A stretch of DNA of 5,315 nt from NCBI GenBank assembly GCA_006227095.1, contig SBFZ01000088.1, positions 1 to 5,315 of the forward strand, read 5' to 3'. This document shows positions 1 to 5,315 of this stretch, piece by piece (within the stretch, counting starts at the first letter, position 1; every line of letters starts with the position of its first letter). Source of the DNA: Bacteroidota bacterium. Its GTDB lineage: Bacteria; Bacteroidota; Bacteroidia; Bacteroidales; VadinHA17. Position numbers and translations under genes: made by a program. Under the pieces are notes generated by a model that made no database searches, had not been told where the DNA came from, and saw only the letters and a program-made list of their open reading frames with translations.

Positions 1-93
1 ACACCCATGACCTATATGCATGATCAGTAGCAACTTATTGTTTAGAAATCATTCAACATCCGGGTACTTTAACAATAATTTAAGATATTAGGA

Positions 94-125
94 TTTGGAT
101 ATCCGAATTTGTATGTTTAACTTTG
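94..125 (+). promoter_or_regulatory. Bacteroidetes-type promoter of the ECF sigma factor gene
   Basis: TTTG at 94-97 (-33 element) and TAACTTTG at 118-125 (an exact TAnnTTTG -7 element) are separated by 20 bases. This is the arrangement known for the primary sigma factor of Bacteroidetes. The predicted transcript start, about 5 bases past the -7 box, falls near 130, which leaves a leader of about 20 bases before the ATG at 152. The promoter lies inside the longest possible reading frame, which begins with TTG at 95, so it argues for the ATG at 152 as the real start. The match is seen directly; activity is inferred. Confidence 0.7.
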
Positions 126-151
126 TGTCAACAAACCAAAAGAACAGAGAG

Positions 152-658
152 ATGACTGCACAGGAATTTACAACCAGCATAATAGATCTGAAGGGCAATC
201 TTCAGAAGTACGCCCTCAGTCTCACCCTCGACCGCGACAATGCGCTTGATCTCGTTCAGGATACATTTTTAAAGGCAATACAGAACCAGGATAAGTTTGT
301 GGATGCCACGAACCTCAAGGCCTGGGTCTTCACGATAATGAAAAACACCTTCATCAACAACTACCGCCGGAAGATGAGGGAGAATACCATGATGGACGGC
401 ACCCAGGAGCTCTATTATCTCAACATGCCTTCAGACAAGGGGAGCATTTCTCCCGAGTCGTCATATGCCGGCAACGAGATAGAAAAAGCAATTGATGGGC
501 TTCATGACGATTACCGTCTCCCCTTCCGCATGCACCTTGACGGTTACAAGTATGAAGAGATAGCTGAGAACCTGAATCTCAAGCTTGGCACTGTAAAGAG
601 CCGTATTTTCTTCGCCCGTCAGAAACTGATGAGTGTTCTTAAAGATTACAATGGTTAG
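152..658 (+). CDS. ECF-type RNA polymerase sigma factor (sigma-70 family)
   Basis: The 168-residue product has the size and layout of a minimal ECF sigma factor, which directs RNA polymerase to a dedicated promoter set. Region 2 spans about residues 14-76, with the core-binding segment around ALDLVQDTF (31-39) and the promoter-melting segment around NLKAWVFTIMKNTFINNYRR (54-73). A variable linker (about 77-105) follows, then region 4 (about 107-163) with the helix-turn-helix YEEIAENLNLKLGTVKSRIF (134-153) that reads the -35 region. The frame stays open upstream to a TTG at 95 and an ATG at 113, but a consensus promoter covers that stretch, and purine-rich AGAACAGAGAG precedes the ATG at 152. 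No anti-sigma (FecR-like) or TonB/SusC partner follows; a terminator closes the gene as a single unit. It resembles stand-alone sigma factors common in Bacteroidales whose regulons are mostly unknown. The family is certain; the target genes cannot be told. Confidence 0.94.
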   Translation: MTAQEFTTSIIDLKGNLQKYALSLTLDRDNALDLVQDTFLKAIQNQDKFVDATNLKAWVFTIMKNTFINNYRRKMRENTMMDGTQELYYLNMPSDKGSISPESSYAGNEIEKAIDGLHDDYRLPFRMHLDGYKYEEIAENLNLKLGTVKSRIFFARQKLMSVLKDYNG

Positions 659-680
659 GTTTAATGGATGGTAATGACGG

Positions 681-715
681 GCTGCCGGGCAGAATTTGTC
701 CGGCAGCTTTTTTTT
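681..715 (+). terminator. Intrinsic terminator of the sigma factor gene
   Basis: An 11-bp stem (681-691 with 697-707, one G-T wobble) encloses a 5-base loop GAATT and is followed by eight T (708-715). It lies 22 bases after the sigma factor stop codon. This is a textbook rho-independent terminator and separates the sigma gene from the downstream DUF4139 gene. Confidence 0.93.
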
Positions 716-787
716 GCCCTTTGAATAAAGCCGGGTGGTACGGTTACCGTGTGTGTCCTGTATTTTTTTATGGCAGGATATTTGTCT

Positions 788-819
788 CTTCGCGACTGTG
801 GCTCTTTTTAATAACTTTA
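788..819 (+). promoter_or_regulatory. Weak candidate promoter of the DUF4139 gene
   Basis: TAACTTTA at 812-819 matches the Bacteroidetes -7 box TAnnTTTG at all but the last base. TTC at 789-791, 20 bases upstream, is one base from the TTG core of the -33 box. The start codon at 835 would leave only about 10 leader bases. A terminator precedes the region, so a promoter must lie between 716 and 834. A second partial -7 box, GATATTTG at 777-784, has no -33 partner. Either choice is tentative. Confidence 0.3.
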
Positions 820-834
820 TAAAAAAACTGGAAC

Positions 835-2448
835 ATGAAAAAGTTTATGCTTGTTGTCCTTTTAGCGATTGCGGTTTCATCGTCATCCCTTGAGGCCCAG
901 GAGAAGTATGTTCAGTGTCCGGTCAGTCATGTGACCGTATTCAGGCATGGTGCACAGCTCAGCGGGGATGCTGTCGTCACCCTCCAGCCCGGCACATGGG
1001 ATTATGTTGCAGGAGGACTTTCTCCCTACATTGATCCCAACAGTATCCAGGTAAGAGGCGAGGGTGACTTTATGATAATGGGGGTCACCCACCGGAACAA
1101 TTACCTTGACAATCCCGAGGAATCTGATGAGGTCAGGAGCCTGCGTGACAGGATTGATGCCCTGCAGGCAAAAATTGAGGATGAGGGAACGGCTATGGAG
1201 GTGCTCCTGGAGAAGGAGCGTTTCCTGAAGGCAAACTATGACGTGGTTACCGAAAAATCAACGATCACCCCGGAACAGATAAGGGCACTGATAGATATTT
1301 ACGGCACCAGCATGGAAAGCGTCAAGGGGGCAATCCTGAAAAAGACCAGGGTGATCAGGGATTACACCAGGGAGAAGGATAAGCTGGAGCAGCAGCTGGC
1401 GGGGAAGATGGACAGGTCAAAGATGCCTTCCGGCGAAATAGTTGTGACAATTTCCGGGAACAAGCCCGTCACCGGTAAGCTTAAAATGTCATACGTTGTC
1501 ATGAATGCCGGCTGGCAGCCGTCATATGACATCAGGGTTGATGATATCTCGGACCCTGCGGTGATAATATACAAGGCCAATGTATGGCAGAACAGCGGCA
1601 TTGAATGGAAGGATGTCAAACTCAGTCTTTCCAATGCGGCTCCGATGACCGGCGGATCACTGCCTGTTCTCAACCCGTGGTTCATTGACTTCTATGAGCC
1701 GGTTGTGATGAGAGGATTCAACAGCAAGGCTGCAGGAGTCAGTGTCTCATCAAAACGGGAGAGTGAGCCAATGGCCCTGGAGGAGGTGGTCATGGTGGCA
1801 GATGCCAGCGCCCCGATGCCTGTCTCTGTCAGTGAGTCAAACATCAGCTTCAGCTTTGATGTGAATGTGCCGAAAACGATACGCTCAGGAGGAAAGCCAG
1901 AGACAGTTGAACTGCAGAGGCTCACTGTGCCTGCCACCTACAGCTATGCCGCCACACCAAGGATCACTCCGTCGGCCTACCTGGTAGGTTATATCACCGA
2001 ATGGGAAAAATACAACCTGCTTCCGGGAGAGTCAAATATCTATTTCAGCAACACCTTTACAGGAAAGGGATATATCAATACCGCGGAGCTGACTGATACC
2101 ATGACGGTGTCACTGGGGGCTGACAACAGTATTACGGTAAAGCGTGACCGGCGGAAGGATTTCACCTCCCAGAAGCTTATCGGGGCCAACAGGATTGAAA
2201 CTCTTTCCTTCCTTATCTCCGTGCGCAACAACAAAAGCAGGGCAGTTACGATGAAGCTGCGCGACCAGCTGCCCCTTCCGCAGAACAGTGATATAACCGT
2301 TGAGGCGGTTGAGCTGAGCGGCGGTAACCGGAACACAGCCACCGGTGAAGTCACCTGGGACCTGACCGTTGCACCCCGCGAAACAAGGGAAATTGTCTTT
2401 ACCTACAGTGTACGATATCCTAAAAACCGGAAAGTAATCCTTGAGTGA
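835..2448 (+). CDS. Exported DUF4140/DUF4139 domain protein (mucoidy inhibitor MuiA family-like)
   Basis: The 537-residue protein starts with a signal peptide: MKK, a hydrophobic core at about 4-15, and a likely cut after SLEA near residue 21. Mature residues about 25-90 form a DUF4140-like N-terminal domain (VSHVTVFRHGAQLSGDAVV at 30-48, then GLSPYIDPNSIQV at 61-73). Residues about 94-195 are charged and helical, probably coiled coil, in two blocks (97-133 and 164-192). From about 200 to the end is the DUF4139 beta-rich domain, with MSYVVMNAGWQPSYDIR at 218-234, ANVWQNSGIEWKDVKLSLSN at 248-267 and a closing YSVRYPKNRK at 524-533. A low-complexity Ser/Ala/Val linker (about 297-335) interrupts it. 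There is no transmembrane segment after the signal peptide and no lipobox cysteine, so it is probably periplasmic. The family takes its name from a mucoidy-inhibitor annotation; its biochemical function is not established. The frame is intact and the gene stands alone between two terminators. Confidence 0.88.
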   Translation: MKKFMLVVLLAIAVSSSSLEAQEKYVQCPVSHVTVFRHGAQLSGDAVVTLQPGTWDYVAGGLSPYIDPNSIQVRGEGDFMIMGVTHRNNYLDNPEESDEVRSLRDRIDALQAKIEDEGTAMEVLLEKERFLKANYDVVTEKSTITPEQIRALIDIYGTSMESVKGAILKKTRVIRDYTREKDKLEQQLAGKMDRSKMPSGEIVVTISGNKPVTGKLKMSYVVMNAGWQPSYDIRVDDISDPAVIIYKANVWQNSGIEWKDVKLSLSNAAPMTGGSLPVLNPWFIDFYEPVVMRGFNSKAAGVSVSSKRESEPMALEEVVMVADASAPMPVSVSESNISFSFDVNVPKTIRSGGKPETVELQRLTVPATYSYAATPRITPSAYLVGYITEWEKYNLLPGESNIYFSNTFTGKGYINTAELTDTMTVSLGADNSITVKRDRRKDFTSQKLIGANRIETLSFLISVRNNKSRAVTMKLRDQLPLPQNSDITVEAVELSGGNRNTATGEVTWDLTVAPRETREIVFTYSVRYPKNRKVILE

Positions 2449-2473
2449 CAGTGAGTTGCGAATGGCTGACATA

Positions 2474-2510
2474 CGAGGTTATCAACATCTGTTGATAACC
2501 TCGCTTATTT
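2474..2510 (+). terminator. Intrinsic terminator of the DUF4139 gene
   Basis: A perfect 13-bp stem (2474-2486 with 2491-2503) carries a 4-base loop ATCT and is followed by CTTATTTT, 25 bases after the stop codon. An outer pair, ATGGCT (2462-2467) with AGCCAT (2513-2518), could extend it beyond an internal loop. There is no T-run on the minus-strand side, so it acts mainly on the + strand. The T-run is interrupted, so strength is uncertain although the stem is very stable. Confidence 0.82.
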
Positions 2511-2602
2511 TAAGCCATCCGACTCTCCTCAAGGACTTTAGCATTGTTGAAAACCCTGTTCATTTTGTGTTCCTTTCTTAATGGTATTATTACACCTGAA
2601 AA

Positions 2603-2634
2603 CTTGACGGTGGAGGCATTAAGGGTTATATTTG
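2603..2634 (+). promoter_or_regulatory. Bacteroidetes-type promoter of the candidate noncoding RNA
   Basis: CTTG at 2603-2606 supplies the TTG core of the -33 element, and TATATTTG at 2627-2634 is an exact TAnnTTTG -7 element. The gap between them is 20 bases, the same as in the sigma factor promoter at 94-125. A transcript would begin near 2639-2642, just before the first hairpin of the RNA candidate. No open reading frame of meaningful length follows, which is why I assign this promoter to an RNA gene. Confidence 0.62.
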
Positions 2635-2639
2635 TTCTA

Positions 2640-3234
2640 CCATGTGAGCGATAAAGAGTCGCTCTGAAGCATGAAGGTTCTTTCGAATGGTTTAATTATC
2701 ACTCTGAATCAACATCAGACTTCAGAGTCTCACGCTGACGGACTACGGTCCTGAAGCGTCCGTCACGGGTGCAGGCTGAGAAGCCTTCCCATCCTGGCGG
2801 TCTGACGGAGCGATCATCAAGCGGTGTAACAACCGGGAGAAGAGAGCAACACAGATGCAAGGCTGAAAGCTAATAAAGCAGCAAATGTGCCCGTTCAGAG
2901 AGAGGGTCATCATGCCAGCCGAACCGGCGAGGATAGGATGGAGATGATCCGGGCATGACAGCAGCTATCCCTCAGGGGAGTGTCGTGCTTCAGGGGTTCA
3001 TACCTCCGCATCACATTATGCACCCCCGGAAACCCGTAAGGTGAGTACGGAACGCAGAAGTGAAACCGGAACAGGAAAGCAGTCAGCCTCCGGGCAGACA
3101 GGCAGACCAGGAAAGGGAGGAGGAAGAGAGATGAACCGGCTGCAATAACGGTAGCATGGCGGCAATGACGGTCATGGCTGTCACTCGCCGGAATGGGAAC
3201 TATTACGTACAGTATGGTTCCCATTCGTGTTTTT
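2640..3234 (+). ncRNA. Candidate large structured noncoding RNA, about 595 nt, class not recognised
   Basis: The unit has its own promoter and terminator and no sizeable + strand reading frame. Local inverted repeats run through its length: 2646-2651/2659-2664, flanked by CATG 2641-2644/2670-2673; 2701-2708/2721-2728 (8 bp); 2736-2743/2758-2765 (8 bp); 2773-2777/2782-2786 closing a GAGA loop (GNRA type); 2850-2858/2881-2889 with a 2x2 internal loop; 2910-2916/2952-2958 (7 bp) around 2918-2921/2925-2928; 2993-2997/3022-3026 stacked on 3008-3011/3018-3021; 3034-3038/3046-3050; and 3136-3140/3187-3191. The segments between are rich in A and G, as in the single-stranded joints of large RNAs. I found no signatures of tmRNA, RNase P RNA, SRP RNA or 6S RNA. 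Pairings were found by eye, without energy calculation or alignment. Alternatives are a long untranslated remnant or an RNA encoding only tiny peptides. A transcript here is likely; the class and function are unknown. Confidence 0.6.
3191..3234 (+). terminator. Intrinsic terminator of the candidate noncoding RNA
   Basis: A perfect 10-bp stem (3191-3200 with 3217-3226) is capped by a shorter helix (3204-3206 with 3212-3214, loop GTACA). It is followed by GTG and five T (3230-3234). The T-run exists only on the + strand, so the hairpin stops transcription coming from the left. The DUF4139 gene has its own terminator about 700 bases upstream, so this one implies a separate + strand transcript. 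It ends about 5 bases before the lpxA stop codon, which lies on the other strand. Confidence 0.82.
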
Positions 3235-3239
3235 AGGGG

Positions 3240-4013
3240 TTATCGCCCCCTTATCACTCCTCTTTCGGATTTCCTGATAAACTCCAGGATATAATCGCGC
3301 TCAGGCGTTGACGGAAAATTTCCTTCGATGTACTCCAGCGCCTTGCTGCCGTTAAGACCCATATTGAAATAAGCCCTGTATATCTCATGCAGCTCATGCA
3401 TCTTCTCTTTGCTGAACCCGCGGCGCTCCAGGCCAACACTGTTGATACCCATATATGCCAGTGGCTCCCTGTCGGCCTTGATGAAAGGAGGTACATCCAT
3501 GCGCACCTTCGAACCTCCTCCCAGGAAGGCATGATTGCCTATGCGGACAAACTGGTGTACGATCGTCCCTCCGCCAAGCGTCACCCAGTTGCCCAGCTCA
3601 ACCTCCCCGGCAATGCCCGATGAAGCAACCATGATCACATTGTCGCCCAGGCTGCAGTCGTGAGCCACATGAACATAGGCCATCAGCAGGCAGTTTTTCC
3701 CAATGGTGGTCCTGCCACGGGCCCGGGTACCCCTGTTCAGGGTGGCAAACTCCCTTACAGTGGTGTTGTCACCTATCTCCATCGTTGTCTCCTCACCGCT
3801 GAACTTGAGGTCCTGGGGAATGGCGGATATGGAAGCTCCGTTGAAAATACGGCAGTTTCTCCCTATCCGGGCACCGTCGTAAATCACAGCACCAGAGCCA
3901 ATCCAGGTGCCATCGCCAATGACAACATCGCCGTGAATCGATGCAAACGGTTCAACCGTGACCCCCTCGCCAAGCTGAGCCTTCGGATCAATATGTGCCA
4001 GAGAAGAAATCAT
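3240..4013 (-). CDS. lpxA: Acyl-ACP--UDP-N-acetylglucosamine O-acyltransferase LpxA
   Basis: LpxA moves a 3-hydroxyacyl chain from acyl carrier protein to the 3-OH of UDP-GlcNAc, the first step of lipid A synthesis, in the cytoplasm. The 257 residues match the family length (E. coli about 262). Residues 1 to about 185 are hexapeptide repeats of the left-handed beta-helix (for example VVIGDGTWIGSGAVI at 30-44). The C-terminal helical domain (about 190-257) includes GLERRGFSKE at 194-203. The catalytic base is H118 in HVAHDC (E. coli H125), with H115 and VHQF H153 matching E. coli H122 and H160. LGGGS at 164-168 places G166 at the E. coli G173 acyl-length position, which fits a long acyl chain. 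E137 in AGEV stands where E. coli has H144. Start: ATG, 6 bases after the lpxC-fabZ stop codon, so the two genes are surely co-transcribed. No minus-strand intrinsic terminator is seen after the gene. Confidence 0.97.
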   Translation of the reverse strand: MISSLAHIDPKAQLGEGVTVEPFASIHGDVVIGDGTWIGSGAVIYDGARIGRNCRIFNGASISAIPQDLKFSGEETTMEIGDNTTVREFATLNRGTRARGRTTIGKNCLLMAYVHVAHDCSLGDNVIMVASSGIAGEVELGNWVTLGGGTIVHQFVRIGNHAFLGGGSKVRMDVPPFIKADREPLAYMGINSVGLERRGFSKEKMHELHEIYRAYFNMGLNGSKALEYIEGNFPSTPERDYILEFIRKSERGVIRGR

Positions 4014-4019
4014 ATGCTG

Positions 4020-5315
4020 TTATTTGTTCTTGATAACCTGTGCCGTCATCTCTCCCTCCGCCACCAGTTTTTCACCCACAAAGGCCTGGCAGTACATGAT
4101 CACGATATTCCTCCTGATGGGTTCAGTCAGGTCTGCCCTCACAACTATGGTGTCTCCCGGAATGACCTTGTGCTTGAACTTCATCCTGTCAATCTTGAGG
4201 AAATAGGTTGAATACCTTTCAGGCTCATCAACGCTCCCCAGCACCAGTATCCCTCCTATCTGTGCCATGGTCTCCACCAGCAATACCCCGGGGAAAACAT
4301 GCTCCTGCTCGAAATGGCCCTGGAAGAAGGCTTCATTGTAGGTGGTGTTCTTTATACCGATGACGTGATTCTTTGTCAGTTCCATTATACGGTCAACCAT
4401 CAGGAAGGGAAAGCGGTGAGGCAGCAGCTTCTTGATCTGCTGTATGTCCATCACTGCAGGCTTCGTGGTGTCAAGAAGGGGTATCTCCTTCTTTGTTGTC
4501 TGCCTTTTGATCTGCTGCCTGATAAGCCTCGCGAGACGGGTGTTGGCATAATGGCCGGGACGGGTTGCAACTACCTTCCCCTTGATCGGCTGTCCGACAA
4601 GTGACAGGTCACCGATGAGATCAAGCAGCTTATGCCTGGCCGGCTCATTGGGATATCTCAGCTTGGTGTTGTTGAGGACCCCTGCATGATGTTCCGTGAT
4701 GCCGGGCTTGTTGAACATCTGTGCTATCCGGTCTATTTCCTCCTGTTCCACCTCACGCTCAAGGATTACAACCGCGTTCTCCAGGTCTCCCCCTTTGATC
4801 AGCCCCATCCTGAAGAGCGGTTCCAGTTCGTGGAAAAAGACAAATGTGCGGCTTCCGGCTATCTCCTCTTCAAAGTCATCAATCTGGTCCAGAATGGCAT
4901 ACTGGTTACCCAGGATCTTCGAGTTGTAGTCTATCAGCACATGGGCACTGAAGTGATCATCGGGGTAGACAATCAGGTCAACGCCATGCTCCTCGTCAGA
5001 GAAGGTGATCTTTTCCTTGATAACGTAATAATTGCGCTCCTCGTCCTGCTCAACAATACCAGCCTTTTTTATTGCTTCAACGAACATCCTGGAACTGCCT
5101 CCCATAATCGGAGCCTCAGGCCCGTTGATTTCTATCAGTGCATTGTCAACACGCAAACCTGCAAAGGCGGCCAGGACATGCTCGATGGTTGCCACCGATG
5201 CCTCTCCCTGGACCAGGGTCGTACCCCTTGAAGTCTCAGTCACATGGTCAGCTATCGCATCAATTACCGGTGCTCCGGGGAGGTCAGTGCGACAAAACTT
5301 ATATCCGTGATTCGG
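4020..5315 (-). CDS. lpxC/fabZ: Bifunctional UDP-3-O-acyl-GlcNAc deacetylase / 3-hydroxyacyl-ACP dehydratase (LpxC-FabZ fusion), 5' end outside the window
   Basis: This is a fusion typical of Bacteroidetes. LpxC is the zinc deacetylase of the committed lipid A step; FabZ dehydrates beta-hydroxyacyl-ACP in fatty acid synthesis. 431 residues are visible and the frame is open to the edge: it begins PNHGYKFCRTDL, which matches LpxC near residue 30, so roughly the first 30 residues are missing. A GTG at 5243 is internal (DHVTETSRGTTL), not a start. LpxC (visible about 1-275): zinc ligands H46 in TIEHVLAA, H228 and D232 in HKLLDLIGDL, and H255 in PGHYANT (E. coli H79, H238, D242, H265). FabZ hotdog domain (about 285-431): LPHRFPFLMVD, catalytic H334 in FFQGHF and E348 in VETMAQ. 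The FabZ loop reads GHFEQEHVFPG rather than GHFPxxPxxPG. PIMGGSS has Gly where many LpxC have Asp (PILDGS). lpxA follows after 6 bases. The identification is secure. Confidence 0.98.
   Translation of the reverse strand, partial: PNHGYKFCRTDLPGAPVIDAIADHVTETSRGTTLVQGEASVATIEHVLAAFAGLRVDNALIEINGPEAPIMGGSSRMFVEAIKKAGIVEQDEERNYYVIKEKITFSDEEHGVDLIVYPDDHFSAHVLIDYNSKILGNQYAILDQIDDFEEEIAGSRTFVFFHELEPLFRMGLIKGGDLENAVVILEREVEQEEIDRIAQMFNKPGITEHHAGVLNNTKLRYPNEPARHKLLDLIGDLSLVGQPIKGKVVATRPGHYANTRLARLIRQQIKRQTTKKEIPLLDTTKPAVMDIQQIKKLLPHRFPFLMVDRIMELTKNHVIGIKNTTYNEAFFQGHFEQEHVFPGVLLVETMAQIGGILVLGSVDEPERYSTYFLKIDRMKFKHKVIPGDTIVVRADLTEPIRRNIVIMYCQAFVGEKLVAEGEMTAQVIKNK

Noticed and set aside
1..93. Possible end of an upstream gene at the left edge.
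   Set aside because: The stretch is AT-rich with stops in several frames and no recognisable C-terminal coding; I see nothing supportable there.
2479..2498. Two inverted TTATCAACA 9-mers, each one base from the DnaA box TTATCCACA, two bases apart.
   Set aside because: They are simply the two arms of the 13-bp terminator hairpin after the DUF4139 gene. The mismatch is at a conserved box position, and there is no AT-rich unwinding region, further boxes or dnaA/dnaN neighbour.
2671..2754. A 27-codon + strand frame, ATG at 2671, near the 5' end of the RNA candidate.
   Set aside because: No ribosome-binding signal, no recognisable protein feature, and it overlaps three predicted helices. A small leader peptide cannot be excluded, but I have no positive evidence.
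2890..2950. Group I intron-like R/S resemblance: GTTCAGAG at 2893-2900 followed by GGTCATC (2905-2911) pairing with GATGATCC (2943-2950), like P7.
   Set aside because: Only part of the R motif matches, the pairing needs a bulge, no P/Q elements or guanosine-site context could be traced, and no split gene or tRNA flanks the region.
2910..3224. Minus-strand 104-codon frame in the lpxA-DUF4139 interval.
   Set aside because: It starts inside the + strand terminator, has an unusual Cys/His/Arg/Ser-rich composition and no family resemblance. It is explained as the reverse of purine-rich RNA sequence.
2640..3234. Known RNA classes: tmRNA, RNase P RNA, SRP RNA, 6S RNA, group II intron.
   Set aside because: No tRNA-like CCA end or tag frame, no GAGGAAAGTCC-type RNase P core, no SRP tip motif, too long for 6S, no GTGYG 5' end and no convincing domain V or reverse transcriptase gene. 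The judgement is by eye; an Rfam search would settle it.
3660..4211. Long + strand frame (183 codons) opposite lpxA and the 3' end of lpxC-fabZ.
   Set aside because: It is antisense to securely identified genes, runs across their junction and has no domain resemblance. It is a codon-bias shadow.
4632..5231. Long + strand frame (199 codons) opposite lpxC.
   Set aside because: The minus-strand LpxC motifs are unambiguous over the whole stretch; the + strand frame is a shadow.

Overview
The window comes from a Bacteroidetes genome, probably of the order Bacteroidales. Three things point there: an LpxC-FabZ fusion gene followed directly by lpxA, an arrangement typical of the phylum; promoter-like sites of the Bacteroidetes form (TTG, 20 bases, TAnnTTTG); and a stand-alone ECF sigma factor of a type common in that order. 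No insertion sequence, CRISPR array, tRNA, rRNA or phage gene is visible.

Layout. Positions 1-93 hold no gene that I can support. At 94-125 is a consensus Bacteroidetes promoter, followed by an ECF sigma factor gene (152-658, + strand) and a strong intrinsic terminator (681-715). At 835-2448 (+) is a secreted or periplasmic DUF4140/DUF4139 (MuiA-like) protein, closed by a perfect 13-bp hairpin terminator (2474-2510). The 791-base interval 2449-3239 has no convincing protein gene. It does hold a second exact -7 box with a TTG exactly 20 bases upstream (2603-2634), about 600 bases rich in local inverted repeats and purine tracts, and a + strand intrinsic terminator (3191-3234). I read this as an independent gene for a large structured noncoding RNA of roughly 595 nt, and it is the most interesting object here. 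The minus strand from 3240 to the right edge carries lpxA (3240-4013) and the 3' part of lpxC-fabZ (4020-5315, cut by the window edge), 6 bases apart.

How the genes work together. LpxA and LpxC catalyse the first two steps of lipid A synthesis, and FabZ dehydrates the same beta-hydroxyacyl-ACP pool that LpxA uses, so the minus-strand operon sits at the branch between outer-membrane lipid A and fatty acid synthesis. The sigma factor, the DUF4139 protein and the RNA candidate each have their own terminator and look like separate transcription units. The RNA unit converges on the 3' end of the lpx operon, and its terminator ends about 5 bases from the lpxA stop codon.
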